Below, piece by piece: positions 24,697 through 34,150 of a stretch of 64,000 nucleotides of DNA. This DNA is from Pseudomonas anatoliensis (GTDB lineage: Bacteria > Pseudomonadota > Gammaproteobacteria > Pseudomonadales > Pseudomonadaceae): NCBI RefSeq assembly GCF_017976235.1, contig NZ_JACVHC010000010.1, forward strand, positions 20,806 to 84,805, written 5' to 3'. A program made the translations under genes and the position numbers. Every line of letters starts with the position of its first letter. Within the stretch, counting starts at the first letter, position 1. The notes beneath the pieces were generated by a model. It made no database searches, had not been told where the DNA came from, and saw only the letters and a list, made by a program, of their open reading frames with translations.

Positions 24697-27057
24697 ATGT
24701 TCAGTCCTGCCAACCAAGCTCATTTCAGCCTGACCATCGATAATCTTGAGCACGATCTTCAGGTGCTTTCGTTTACCGGCACCGAAGGTATTAGCCAACC
24801 CTACGCATTCGATGTGGAACTGGTCAGCGAAAACCCCGACCTGGACTTGGAAACCCTGCTCCACAAACAGGCGTTCCTGGCGTTGGACATTAACGGCAGT
24901 GGCATCCACGGCCAGATCTACCGCGTCGCCCAGGGCGATGCCGGCAAGCGCCTGACCCGCTACAAAGTCTCGATGGTGCCGCAACTGCAATACCTGCATC
25001 ACCGCACCAACCAACGCATCTACCAGCAGATGTCAGCGCCGAAAATCATCGCGCTGATCCTTGAAGAGCACGGCATCAAAGGCAACGCCTACAGCTTCCA
25101 GCTGAGCCAGCCGTGCCCGGATCGCGACTATTGCGTGCAATACGACGAAACCGATCTGCACTTTGTCCAGCGCTTGTGCGAAGAGGAAGCCATTCACTAC
25201 CACTTCCAGCACAGCGACAAAGGTCACCTGCTGGTGTTCGGCGACGACCAGACCGTGTTCCAGAAACTCGGCCAGCCCACCGCCTACGTGCAAGGCAGCG
25301 GGATGGTCGCCGACGAACCGGTGATCAAAGGCTTCAAACTGCGCCTGGAAACCCGCACCAGCCGCGTCACGCGACGCGATTACGACTTCGAAAAACCGCG
25401 CCTGCAAATGGAAGCTGCTTATAAGCCTGAAGGCGAGAGCACCGAACCGGATCTCGAAGACTACGACTACCCCGGCCGCTTCATCGAGCGTGCGCGCGGT
25501 AAGTTCCTCAGCCAACGCGCCCTCGAACGCCACCGCGCCGACTACCGTCAGGCCGAAGGTCGCGGCGACCAGACCAAACTGGTCAGCGGCCACTTCATGG
25601 AAATGTCCGACCACCCGCGCAGCGAGTGGAACGACCTGTGGCTGCTCACCGAAATCGTCCACGAAGGCAAACAGCCGCAAGTCCTCGAAGAAGGCGTGAC
25701 CAGCGACACCACCGATAACAAGGACGACTTTCACCAGGGCTACCGCAACACCTTCCTCGCCACCCCGTGGGACGTGTTCTACCGCCCGGCCCTCGAACAC
25801 CCGAAACCCCGCGTCCTCGGCAGCCAGACCGCCCACGTCACCGGCCCCAAAGGCGAAGAAATCCACTGCGACCAATACGGCCGCATCAAGGTCCAGTTCC
25901 ACTGGGACCGCGAAGGCCAGGCCGACGACAAAACCAGCTGCTGGATGCGCGTTTCCAGCTCCTGGGCCGGTGACCGCTACGGCGCCATCAGCATCCCGCG
26001 GATCGGCATGGAAGTCCTCGTCACCTTCCTCGAAGGCGACCCTGACCAACCCCTCGTCACCGGTTGCCTGTACCACAAGGAAAACCCGGTGCCGTATGCA
26101 CTGCCGGCGAACAAGACTCGCAGTGTGTTCAAAACGCTTAGCTCACCGGGTGGTGGTGGGTACAACGAACTGCGTATTGAAGACAAGAAAGGTGCGGAGC
26201 AGATCTACATTCACGCCCAGCGCGATTGGGATGAGAACGTTGAGCACGATCAGAAGATTCGGGTCGGCAATGAACGTCACGACACGGTGGAGAAGAACAG
26301 CTACACCGAGCTCAAGGCAGAAGAGCATCGCACCACCATCAGCGACCGCAAGGTTGAGGTCAAAGCCAATGACCATTTGGTGATAGGCCAAAACCAGCAC
26401 ATCAAATTGGGCACCGCGCAGTTGATGACGGCAGGCAAAGAAATTCATCTCAAGGCCGGGCAGAAAATGGTTATCGAAGCAGGCACGGAGCTCACCGTGA
26501 AGGCCGGGGGTAGCTTCATCAAGCTGGATGCCGGTGGCATTACCGTAGTGGGTCCGGTCATCAAGCTGAACGCAGGAGGAGCGGCGGGTGTCGGGACCGG
26601 AAATGCCGCGCTCCTGCCGCTAGTGCCACTGCCAGCGGCCTCTGACAAGGCCGGCGAAGTCCCCGAGCGGGGCGAGTCGCAACCGGCGCCGGACGTCATT
26701 CACAAACTCAGCGCAACCATCAGTGCAGTGCCCGGTCATCCCGGTTACGAAGATGAGCCCTATACGCTATTCGCCGATGGCGCGGTGATTCAGGAAGGCC
26801 TTACGGGCGAAGACGGTAAGATCAAGTTCGATCACGTTCCGGGCACTCAGGCTTACGCGGTGGAGTTGGTTAATGGCCATCGTTTCGAGATTGAACCCAA
26901 AGAAGAAAGCAGCCAATCCGCTTCACAGAACCAACAACTGGCACGTCAAGGCTATCGCGACTATCACGCGCAGGCCGATCAGCTCGAACCGATGGGCTCG
27001 ACGGATGACTACCGCGCCGTTACGTTGAACCCGGCCAGCAAGCCGAAGAGCCATTGA
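24697..27057 (+). CDS. vgrG: Type VI secretion spike protein VgrG with C-terminal TTR-like domain
   Basis: A 786-residue VgrG. Residues about 5-400 are the gp27-like part (HFSLTIDNLEHDLQVLSFTGTE...), followed by the gp5 OB-fold (TAHVTGPKGEEIHCDQYGRIKVQFHWDREG) and the needle of short repeats (DRKVEVKANDHLVIGQNQHIKLG). After the spike, residues about 671-735 (ATISAVPGHPGYEDEPYTLFADG...LTGEDGKIKFDHVPGTQAYAVEL) look like a transthyretin-like domain. Such domains on VgrG recruit lipase effectors; E. coli VgrG1 binds Tle1 this way. AAGGAG precedes the ATG at 24697; the open frame continues upstream to 24484 without a better start. The effector gene follows 17 bases downstream. No other T6SS structural genes are in the window. 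Confidence 0.95.
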   Translation: MFSPANQAHFSLTIDNLEHDLQVLSFTGTEGISQPYAFDVELVSENPDLDLETLLHKQAFLALDINGSGIHGQIYRVAQGDAGKRLTRYKVSMVPQLQYLHHRTNQRIYQQMSAPKIIALILEEHGIKGNAYSFQLSQPCPDRDYCVQYDETDLHFVQRLCEEEAIHYHFQHSDKGHLLVFGDDQTVFQKLGQPTAYVQGSGMVADEPVIKGFKLRLETRTSRVTRRDYDFEKPRLQMEAAYKPEGESTEPDLEDYDYPGRFIERARGKFLSQRALERHRADYRQAEGRGDQTKLVSGHFMEMSDHPRSEWNDLWLLTEIVHEGKQPQVLEEGVTSDTTDNKDDFHQGYRNTFLATPWDVFYRPALEHPKPRVLGSQTAHVTGPKGEEIHCDQYGRIKVQFHWDREGQADDKTSCWMRVSSSWAGDRYGAISIPRIGMEVLVTFLEGDPDQPLVTGCLYHKENPVPYALPANKTRSVFKTLSSPGGGGYNELRIEDKKGAEQIYIHAQRDWDENVEHDQKIRVGNERHDTVEKNSYTELKAEEHRTTISDRKVEVKANDHLVIGQNQHIKLGTAQLMTAGKEIHLKAGQKMVIEAGTELTVKAGGSFIKLDAGGITVVGPVIKLNAGGAAGVGTGNAALLPLVPLPAASDKAGEVPERGESQPAPDVIHKLSATISAVPGHPGYEDEPYTLFADGAVIQEGLTGEDGKIKFDHVPGTQAYAVELVNGHRFEIEPKEESSQSASQNQQLARQGYRDYHAQADQLEPMGSTDDYRAVTLNPASKPKSH

Positions 27058-27074
27058 ATGCAGGAAGCAATCGA

Positions 27075-29264
27075 ATGACGACTGATTACAGCAAAGAAGT
27101 TATCCAACTGACGCCTACAGAACACAAGTCCACTTCCCTGACCATGGACTGGTTTGCGAGGAAAGCGCTCTACCCACCACGTGCCGGCATTAAGGTCACC
27201 CCATTGATCAATGGTGATAAGGCATTCGGCGCTGTATACGATGCCATTGAGGCCGCGACGAAGAGTGTCGAAATCATCAGTTGGGGATTCGACCCGGCGA
27301 TGCGTTTCAAGCCGGGCAGCGATCGCATCGGCGAGCTGCTGGATGTTCGAGGTCGCCACGGGGTCAAGACGCGTGTGCTGATCTGGAAAAACCCAGTGGC
27401 CAATTTTGTTGAAAACACCATCATTGGCGATGGCCTGACTGGCTCAGGCGGGACGGCCATGGGCTCTGGCATCACCAAGGGCAGTGCAGGTTCCAGCCGC
27501 ACGCTCGAAGATCGCCAGAAACTGGAATATCGCCGCACGATTCATCAACATGAACTGACCAAACTTCGTGCCGGTGAAATCCCCGCCTATGGGACCAGTG
27601 GTTTTCGCTACGACCAACGCGAAACGGAGCTGCTGGCCATTCTGCTCGACATTGAAACCGAACTGAGCGGACAAGGTGGCTACAACAAACTAAGAGGATC
27701 CGGTGCGCCCAAATATTCCCCGCAGGATCAGGAATACACCCGGGAATGGTTCAGCCGCGTCCACGATGGCCGGATGCAGAACGTCGAGTTTCGCACCCGT
27801 GACTTTTCTACAGAGATACCCCTTAATGCCGCCATACGCGGACCGCAGATGAGCGATGAAAAAGGACGTGTGGCGACCCTTTTTCGATTGATGAAAGGGG
27901 AAGCCCCCGATACCAATTTTGCGCATATGTTGCTGTTAACTCTGTTTGGCAGCCACCACCAGAAAATGGTGTTAGTGGACTACGAAGACACTGCGAACGC
28001 GGTTGGCTTCGTCATGGGGCACAACATGCATCGCAATTATTGGGATACCAGCGCGCACCTGTACGACGACAAAGCCGCGCGGCGTAGTCCAGGCTTCGGT
28101 CCCTGGCAGGACTTGTCGATGAAAGTGCAAGGTCCTGCTTTGCACGACCTGAACCACAACTTCAGCACTGCCTGGGATCGGGAAACCTTCTGGGTCAAAA
28201 AATGGTTTGCCGATGGCCTGCGCGATCAACGCCAAGCCATCAAGCCGGACAACTTCAAAGCCGCCGGTTCGACCATGGCGCAGATTTGCCGCACACAACC
28301 ACAGGAAGGTGCCGAGACCTCCATTTTGGAGCTGTACCACAAGGCTCTGGGCAACGTGCGCAACTACGCCTATTTTGAAAACCAGTATTTCCGCTACCCG
28401 CCGTTTGCCAAACAGTTGCGTGAATTGGCGGCTGCATACCGAAGCAAAAAACGCAAAAATCCTCTCTATCTGTTCGTGGTCACAAACAACCCTAACGACA
28501 AGGGATTTTCCAGCACCACTTATGCCACCTTGCAGGAACTGGGGCAGGAGCAGCTGATGCCCCAGGCTCAGCGCACTCTGGTGGAGGAAATGTTGCAAAA
28601 ACGCAGTCGCCTAGCTTATCTGAACGAGAATCTCAGTCCTAATCCCGGCGTGCAGAGGAATCAGTTAAAAAAAATAGGGTGGCTGGAAAACGATATTACC
28701 GACCTGGAAAAAAAAGGGGTTACCCCTGAGTTAGAGCAGCGCCTGGGAGGTCTCAAACCAACAGATATTCCTGAACTTGGCAAACCGAAAAACGGAGAGG
28801 AAGAAGATCAAAAGCCCTACGCTCTGAAAGACATACCAGGCCTCAAGATCGTCATCGCGACACTGACTGCTTGCACCCCAGAGCCCGGAAGCACGCTAGC
28901 CGAGGGCGAGCAGGCTTTTTTCAGGGACATCTACGTGCACTCAAAATTGCTGGTGGTGGACGATGTCTTCAGTCTGCTCAGTTCTGCAAATATCAACACT
29001 CGTAGCCTGCATACCGATTCGGAGTTAGGTCTGGCTGCGCCGGATGCTGAGTTGGCCAAGCGTTGGCGGGAGGAGTTGTGGAAGTTGCATGGTGGTGAGT
29101 CGATTAGCGACGAAAAGGGGCGCTGTAATGCGGCTGCTAACTTCAAAAATTGGAACGAAGTGATGGATGAAAACTGGAAAAGAAAGGGCCAAAACAAGCC
29201 TTTGATCGAGCATTTAACTCGTTTTTGGGATGTGGAGACGCCATATGCTAAAGCCATTGACTAA
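27075..29264 (+). CDS. T6SS phospholipase D effector (Tle5/PldB-like)
   Basis: A 729-residue phospholipase D superfamily protein with two HKD motifs: HHQKMVLVDYED near residue 294 and VHSKLLVVDDVFSLLSSANIN near 621. It lacks a signal peptide, as expected for cargo carried by VgrG. The arrangement after vgrG and before Sel1-like immunity genes matches P. aeruginosa PldB (Tle5b), which degrades phosphatidylethanolamine-type lipids in target cells. The ATG at 27075 follows CAGGAAG; a TTG seven codons earlier overlaps the vgrG stop. Its 3' end overlaps the first immunity gene by 20 bases, so the genes are translationally linked. Confidence 0.92.
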   Translation: MTTDYSKEVIQLTPTEHKSTSLTMDWFARKALYPPRAGIKVTPLINGDKAFGAVYDAIEAATKSVEIISWGFDPAMRFKPGSDRIGELLDVRGRHGVKTRVLIWKNPVANFVENTIIGDGLTGSGGTAMGSGITKGSAGSSRTLEDRQKLEYRRTIHQHELTKLRAGEIPAYGTSGFRYDQRETELLAILLDIETELSGQGGYNKLRGSGAPKYSPQDQEYTREWFSRVHDGRMQNVEFRTRDFSTEIPLNAAIRGPQMSDEKGRVATLFRLMKGEAPDTNFAHMLLLTLFGSHHQKMVLVDYEDTANAVGFVMGHNMHRNYWDTSAHLYDDKAARRSPGFGPWQDLSMKVQGPALHDLNHNFSTAWDRETFWVKKWFADGLRDQRQAIKPDNFKAAGSTMAQICRTQPQEGAETSILELYHKALGNVRNYAYFENQYFRYPPFAKQLRELAAAYRSKKRKNPLYLFVVTNNPNDKGFSSTTYATLQELGQEQLMPQAQRTLVEEMLQKRSRLAYLNENLSPNPGVQRNQLKKIGWLENDITDLEKKGVTPELEQRLGGLKPTDIPELGKPKNGEEEDQKPYALKDIPGLKIVIATLTACTPEPGSTLAEGEQAFFRDIYVHSKLLVVDDVFSLLSSANINTRSLHTDSELGLAAPDAELAKRWREELWKLHGGESISDEKGRCNAAANFKNWNEVMDENWKRKGQNKPLIEHLTRFWDVETPYAKAID

Positions 29265-30159
29265 AGCCACATTTTTTTGTGCCCTCATTCTTTCACTTCT
29301 GCTGAGCGGAGCTCCGGCCATGGCCTATCCAGCTTTTACCTGTGCCTACGAAAAAGACAACAACCCTCCGCTGGATGCAGACGCCGAGCGCTGGTTTCAA
29401 CGAGCCCGACATTTGGAGAAAGAGTTGGGGCATTGGCCTGAGGTTGTGGCGCTTTATGAAAAAGCCATCGCTAAAGATCATTGGAAGGCGATGCATAATC
29501 TTGCACAGCTCTATCGTGTCGGTGAACCGGGAACTGAAAAAAATCCCGGAATAGAAGTCGACACCAGCAAGATGCTCGACCTCTACGAGCGCATGGTGAA
29601 ACTCAAAGTCCCGCTGGGTTATTACAATTGGTCCGTGGTTGCCGAAAACGGTCTAGGAGTATTGAAGTCAGATCGCATGGCCAGTTCCTACATGTTCCAA
29701 GCGGCGCAATTGGGCAGTCCATTGGCTCAAGTGCGTATTGGAAATTACCTTGCGTTCCAATTGCCCAGGGATAAACAAGATGAACGAATGGCTGAACCAT
29801 ATTTTCAATGTGCTGGAGCTCAAGACTCACCAGAGGCTATTATAGAAACAGCTGCATTCTATAAAATCTCTAAAGAAAATATGCCTCTCGCATTATTCTA
29901 TTATCAACGCGCCGCATCGCTGGGTAGCTCTTCAGGGTTAAATAATCTAAAAGGCGCCTTTGAACCTACTCCTCGACCAATTTATAACTTTGGATATCAA
30001 CCAGATCCTAAGCTTCATGAACTGTATGCTGGCCTATGGAAGCAATTGGATGCTAATCCTGAATTGCGCTTCCCTAATCTGATGAAAGACCACCCGCTTC
30101 CAGCCCACCCGAAGCAAGGCTTTGACGCAGAACATCCGGACCGTCGACCTGAAATATGA
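29245..30159 (+). CDS. Sel1-like periplasmic immunity protein, copy 1
   Basis: A 304-residue protein with signal peptide (MLKPLTKATFFCALILSLLLSGAPAMA) and TPR/Sel1-like helices (ERWFQRARHLEKELG, WPEVVALYEKAIAKDHWKAMHNLAQLY, MASSYMFQAAQLGSPLAQVRIGNYL, ALFYYQRAASLGSSSGLNNLKGAF). By position and fold it corresponds to the Tli5 immunity proteins (PA5088-PA5086) that neutralise PldB in the periplasm. GGAG sits before the ATG at 29245, inside the effector gene. Its C-terminal half is nearly identical to copy 2; the N-terminal half differs. Confidence 0.87.
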   Translation: MLKPLTKATFFCALILSLLLSGAPAMAYPAFTCAYEKDNNPPLDADAERWFQRARHLEKELGHWPEVVALYEKAIAKDHWKAMHNLAQLYRVGEPGTEKNPGIEVDTSKMLDLYERMVKLKVPLGYYNWSVVAENGLGVLKSDRMASSYMFQAAQLGSPLAQVRIGNYLAFQLPRDKQDERMAEPYFQCAGAQDSPEAIIETAAFYKISKENMPLALFYYQRAASLGSSSGLNNLKGAFEPTPRPIYNFGYQPDPKLHELYAGLWKQLDANPELRFPNLMKDHPLPAHPKQGFDAEHPDRRPEI

Positions 30160-31103
30160 GTCATCTCCTTCAACAAGAAATGCGTGGGCGCATACCTGGG
30201 CGATTGATTAAAGCAATGGCTTTTTGTGCTGTCTGCATGTGCGGCGTATTCAATGGCACTCCAGCCATAGCCTATCCAACGTTTACCTGTGCCTACGAAA
30301 AAGACCACAACCCGCCGCTGGATGCGGAAGCGGAGCGCTGGTTTCAACAGGCCCGCGCGTTGGAGAAGGTACGAGGTGTCAAAGACTGGATAACCATCGT
30401 GGGGCTCTACGAAAAAGCGATCGCCAAAGATCATTGGAAGGCGATGCATAACCTGGCGGGACTTTACCGCACGGGTTGGCCAGGGCAACCGGGTGTTGAA
30501 CAAGATACCAGCAAGATGCTCGACCTCTACGAGCGCATGGTGAAGTTCAAAGTCCCGCTGGGTTATTACAACTGGGCCGTGGTTGCCGAAAATGGACGAG
30601 GAGTGTTGAAGTCAGATCGCATGGCAAGTTCCTATATGTTCCAGGCAGCGCAGCTAGGCAGTCCTTTAGCACAAGTTCGAATCGGGAATTACCTTTCATT
30701 CGAATTGCCTCGAGACAAGCAGGATGACCGAATGGCTGAGCCATACTTTCGATGTGCTGGCGCTCAAGACTCGCCGGAAGCAATCATAGAAGCAGCCGCA
30801 TTCTATAAAATCTCTAAAAAAAATAAACCTCTCGCACTGTTCTATTATCAACGTGCAGCATCACTGGGTAGTTCTACAGGGTTAAGTAATCTAAAAGGGG
30901 CCTTTGAACCTAATCCTCGACCAATTTATAACTTTGGATATCAACCAGATCCTAAGCTTCATGAGCTGTATGCCGGTCTATGGAAGCAATTGGATGCTAA
31001 CCCTGCGTTGCGTTTCCCTAATCTGATGAAAGACCATCCGCTTCCGGCCCACCCTAAGCAAGGCTTCGACGCAGAGCATCCGGATCGCCGACCCGAAATA
31101 TGA
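30156..31103 (+). CDS. Sel1-like periplasmic immunity protein, copy 2
   Basis: A 315-residue paralogue whose ATG overlaps the stop of copy 1 (ATGA). It has a signal-like hydrophobic segment (AMAFCAVCMCGVFNGTPAIA) preceded by a longer basic N-terminus (MSHLLQQEMRGRIPGRLIK). Residues up to about 165 are nearly identical to copy 3, while the part after RMASSYMFQAAQLG is nearly identical to copy 1. It therefore looks like a recombinant between the two. Same Sel1-like repeats; predicted inhibitor of the phospholipase D effector. An internal ATG at residue 9 is a possible start. Confidence 0.86.
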   Translation: MSHLLQQEMRGRIPGRLIKAMAFCAVCMCGVFNGTPAIAYPTFTCAYEKDHNPPLDAEAERWFQQARALEKVRGVKDWITIVGLYEKAIAKDHWKAMHNLAGLYRTGWPGQPGVEQDTSKMLDLYERMVKFKVPLGYYNWAVVAENGRGVLKSDRMASSYMFQAAQLGSPLAQVRIGNYLSFELPRDKQDDRMAEPYFRCAGAQDSPEAIIEAAAFYKISKKNKPLALFYYQRAASLGSSTGLSNLKGAFEPNPRPIYNFGYQPDPKLHELYAGLWKQLDANPALRFPNLMKDHPLPAHPKQGFDAEHPDRRPEI

Positions 31104-32047
31104 GTGATCTCCTTCAACAAGAAATGCGTGGGCGCATACCTGGGCGATTGATTAAAGCAATGGCTTTTTGTGCTGTATGCATGTGCGGTGTATTCAATGT
31201 CACTCCAGCCATGGCCTATCCAACGTTTACCTGTGCCTACGAAAAAGACCACAACCCACAACTGGATGCGGAAGCCGAGCGCTGGTTTCAACAGGCCCGC
31301 GCGTTGGAGAAAGTACGAGGCGTCAAAGACTGGATAACCATCGTCGGGCTCTACGAAAAAGCCATCGCCAAAGATCATTGGAAGGCGATGCATAACCTGG
31401 CGGGACTCTACCGCACGGGCTGGCCAGGGCAACCGGGTGTTGAACAAGACACCAGCAAGATGCTCGACCTCTATGAGCGCATGGTGAAGCTCAAAGTCCC
31501 GCTGGGTTATTACAACTGGGCCGTGGTTGCCGAAAATGGACGAGGAGTTTTGAAGTCGGACCGGATGGCCAGTTCTTATATGTTTCAGGCAGCGCAATTA
31601 GGCAGTCCATTAGCTCAGGTTCAAATCGGCCAATACTTCGCTTTTGCTCTCCCTAGGGATAAGCAAGACGATGACATGGCTGAGCGCTATTACCGTTGCG
31701 CTGGGGCGCAAGACAACCCTGATGCAATATTGAAAACCGCGAGCTTTTATGAGATCGCTAAAAAAAACAAACCTCGAGCGTTATTCTATTATCAGCGAGC
31801 AGCGACATTGGGTAGCGCCACAGCATTAAGCAATTTAAAAGGAGCATTCGAGGAGCAGCCTGAACCTATGTATAACTTTGGTTATCAACCAGACAAAAAG
31901 CTCCATGAGCTTTATTCGGCTCTATGGAAACAGCTGCGGGCCGACCGGAGTCTACGTTTCCCTAATCTCATAAAAGAACATCCACTTCCCGCTCACCCCA
32001 AGCAAGGCTTTGACGCAGAGCACCCAGACCGCCGGCCGGAACTATGA
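31100..32047 (+). CDS. Sel1-like periplasmic immunity protein, copy 3
   Basis: A 315-residue paralogue overlapping copy 2 by ATGA. The N-terminal half is nearly the same as copy 2 (MSDLLQQEMRGRIPG... through DWITIVGLYEKAIAKDHWKAMHNLAGLYRTGWPGQPGVEQ). The C-terminal half is diverged (YFAFALPRDKQDDDMAERYYRCAGAQDNPDAILKTASFYEIAKK). The last residues (HPLPAHPKQGFDAEHPDRRPE) are shared by all three. Three tandem immunity genes are also found at the P. aeruginosa pldB locus. Confidence 0.86.
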   Translation: MSDLLQQEMRGRIPGRLIKAMAFCAVCMCGVFNVTPAMAYPTFTCAYEKDHNPQLDAEAERWFQQARALEKVRGVKDWITIVGLYEKAIAKDHWKAMHNLAGLYRTGWPGQPGVEQDTSKMLDLYERMVKLKVPLGYYNWAVVAENGRGVLKSDRMASSYMFQAAQLGSPLAQVQIGQYFAFALPRDKQDDDMAERYYRCAGAQDNPDAILKTASFYEIAKKNKPRALFYYQRAATLGSATALSNLKGAFEEQPEPMYNFGYQPDKKLHELYSALWKQLRADRSLRFPNLIKEHPLPAHPKQGFDAEHPDRRPEL

Positions 32048-32112
32048 AGTCGTGAGTCTTTCCCTGCCATCTCAGGTTTCAATGCCCCGCCAGTTTCAAC
32101 AGGTAGACAAGA

Positions 32113-32727
32113 ATGTCGAATAGTTCACTCAGCAAAATTGAAAAAGTCCATCTCGGTGTTCAGATCCTCGCCCAGGCGACTACGGTTATCGCTGCGTTCG
32201 TCATCGCGGTGTGGGGTTATTACTCGACCGTGTATGTGAAAAAGGAAAAGGAGGTCACGGAATATACACTTAAGGAACTGCACCAGAAGACCACGCAGAA
32301 GCCGCATATCCAGGCGAAGGTCGAATCGACGGTTCAGCGACTCGCAGATGGGCAGAAACTGCTATTGGTCAGGGTGATTCTTTCCAACCTTGGCAACAAG
32401 GAAAGTAAGGTTACTTTGGACAATGATGCTTTGACGCTGGTACCCGTTACCTTCGCAGAGGGGAGGCCGATCTACCAGAAACCGACCAATCTCCTTTCGG
32501 GTCGCTATCCGGGAACCTTTAATCGCGCGCCACTACGATTCGTGAATGTCGGAGCAGGTGAGAGCTACGAAATCACGTTCGTACAGAAACTTCAAAATCC
32601 AGGTATTTACCTCATACACTTTCTCGCCCTTAACGGTATAGATCCGCCTACGGAAGAATTTTCAGTTACAGGTGGTTTGCCATACAAGTATTCCGTTGGC
32701 GTGGACCAATACGTGGTTGTGGAATAG
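32113..32727 (+). CDS. Single-pass membrane protein of unknown function
   Basis: A 204-residue protein with one N-terminal transmembrane helix (HLGVQILAQATTVIAAFVIAVWGYYSTVY, about 13-41). A short basic helix (KKEKEVTEYTLKELHQK) and a beta-rich C-terminal domain follow (VRVILSNLGNKESKVTLDND, YEITFVQKLQNPGIYLIHFLAL). No cysteine lipobox and no family recognised. It follows the immunity genes by 65 bases on the same strand and may belong to the T6SS island, but the link is positional only. Confidence 0.7.
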   Translation: MSNSSLSKIEKVHLGVQILAQATTVIAAFVIAVWGYYSTVYVKKEKEVTEYTLKELHQKTTQKPHIQAKVESTVQRLADGQKLLLVRVILSNLGNKESKVTLDNDALTLVPVTFAEGRPIYQKPTNLLSGRYPGTFNRAPLRFVNVGAGESYEITFVQKLQNPGIYLIHFLALNGIDPPTEEFSVTGGLPYKYSVGVDQYVVVE

Positions 32728-33074
32728 ACCGATGAGCCCCTTGGCGCGCGTCTGTTATGGCCGAAACCAGTGAGCCAGCTGACTACTTCAGCCCCTTAAC
32801 GCATCAATCACCACTCCAAACGCCGAAGAATGCTCACGTCGATGCCGCTAATAAGGGTAATACCCCGGAAACGGCTGACCCTGTTTTCAAGCCAGAATCA
32901 AGAGATCGCAGCCTTCGGCAGCTCCTGCAGTTGCCGTAATTTGAGGTGATGTTTGCTCGTTCATCAAATCCTTTGAACGATCCCGAGAACTGATCCGTCC
33001 TTAACTTTAAGGGGCTCAGGGCAATGGTGCTGCGAAGTCCCGTACGACGTTTTCAGCAGAAAGCGAGGGACGAC
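32728..33074. other. Gene-poor stretch with a degenerate REP half
   Basis: A lone REP-like unit (GAGATCGCAGCCTTCGGC, then AGCTCCTGCAG) lies at 32900-32930 with no inverted mate. Short open frames here run into the repeat and do not look coding. The last 80 bases must hold the promoter of the operon starting at 33075. Confidence 0.55.
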
Positions 33075-33722
33075 ATGAATACTTCAGACAGCAGGGCCGG
33101 CACCCAGTCCGGTGCGCCAGATGATGGCAAGCCGCAGGACTTTCAACATTTAAAGGACGATGTCACCGAAGCAATCGGCGGCGCTAGGCAACAGGCTGAC
33201 GCACAATTCGGCCAGTATCGCGACACCGCCGCCGACCAGATCGAGGCCTTGGCGCAGGGGGCGAAAAGCTTCGTCTCGGAGCTGGAAGACAAGGACACGC
33301 TGGGCATGTCCGATTACCTGACCGACATGGCCGAGTCCATGACCGGGCTGGCAGGTAACCTTCGCGGCAAAAGTGCCGAACAGCTGTTGCATGATGCCGC
33401 GGATCTGGCCCGCAGCAATCCCGGCTTGTTCATTGCCGGCAGCATCGCGCTGGGTTTTGGCCTGTCGCGGTTCCTCAAGGCGGGCAGTTCTGCCGCTGTC
33501 ACGGTGAGCGCGAATCACGATCCGGCGGCGGGCACCTCGACACCGCCCGCCACAGGCTATGGCGCGCACCGACCTTACGAATCTTCCCCGGCACCGACCG
33601 ACAATTCCAGCCCTGGATTGGCCACCGGCATCACCCCGACGTCGCCGAACGAGTACGACCATCCCACTGATTTTGCTGGGTCATCAACGCCTGTTTCGCC
33701 AAGCACGAAAGGAGAGTTGTGA
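33075..33722 (+). CDS. YqjD/ElaB-like (DUF883-type) membrane-anchored protein
   Basis: A 215-residue protein. A hydrophilic, alanine/glutamine-rich helical N-terminal part (DVTEAIGGARQQADAQFGQYRDTAADQIEALAQGAKSFVSELEDK) leads to a glycine-rich membrane helix (NPGLFIAGSIALGFGLSRFLKA, about 132-153) and a proline/serine/threonine-rich disordered tail. This resembles the YqjD/DUF883 layout in which a C-terminal helix anchors the protein to the inner membrane. GAGGG lies five bases before the ATG at 33075. The stop overlaps the next start (TGATG). First gene of a three-gene operon. Confidence 0.72.
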   Translation: MNTSDSRAGTQSGAPDDGKPQDFQHLKDDVTEAIGGARQQADAQFGQYRDTAADQIEALAQGAKSFVSELEDKDTLGMSDYLTDMAESMTGLAGNLRGKSAEQLLHDAADLARSNPGLFIAGSIALGFGLSRFLKAGSSAAVTVSANHDPAAGTSTPPATGYGAHRPYESSPAPTDNSSPGLATGITPTSPNEYDHPTDFAGSSTPVSPSTKGEL

Positions 33723-34150
33723 TGAACAGAGACGATTCCGAACTGCCGGGTGCAAGACCTGTCACCCAGGCTGATGACGCTTCGATGGTTGGCCTGCTGC
33801 GGCAATTGTCCCGCGAGGTGCCCGCGTTGTTCACCAAGGAGCTGGCGCTGGCCAAGGCCGAACTGCAAGCCAGTCTGACAACCCTGAAGGCCGGTATTGC
33901 CGGCGTGGCGGGCGGGGCGATCGTGCTACTGGCGGGCTTGATCATTCTGTTGATGTCGGCGGTCTACGCCCTCAGCACGATGATGGCGCCGTGGCTGGCG
34001 GCACTGATTGTCGGTGTCGTGGTGATGGTCATCGGCTTCATCATGCTGCAATCGGGCAAAAAACAATTCGAGCCGTCCCACTTCAAGCCTGACCGGACAC
34101 TGGACGCTTTGAATAAAGATCAGGAAGCGCTGCGGAGGAAAGTCTCATGA
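33722..34150 (+). CDS. Phage_holin_3_6/YqjE-like membrane protein
   Basis: A 142-residue protein. The N-terminal amphipathic part (MVGLLRQLSREVPALFTKELALAKAELQASL) is followed by two membrane helices (about 58-82 and 88-112). The EVPALFTKELALAKAE segment is typical of the phage_holin_3_6 family (YqjE-like), which despite the name is usually not a phage lysis protein. The ATG at 33722 overlaps the preceding stop and follows AGGAG by eight bases. Middle gene of the YqjD-YqjE-DUF3618 type operon. Confidence 0.8.
   Translation: MNRDDSELPGARPVTQADDASMVGLLRQLSREVPALFTKELALAKAELQASLTTLKAGIAGVAGGAIVLLAGLIILLMSAVYALSTMMAPWLAALIVGVVVMVIGFIMLQSGKKQFEPSHFKPDRTLDALNKDQEALRRKVS

Noticed and set aside
32757..32939. 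60-codon frame after the membrane protein gene
   Set aside because: Its end is translated REP sequence (RDRSLRQLLQ) and no ribosome site is present.
33722..34150. Phage lysis holin
   Set aside because: Although the family is named phage_holin_3_6, its operon with YqjD- and DUF3618-like genes marks it as a chromosomal membrane protein.
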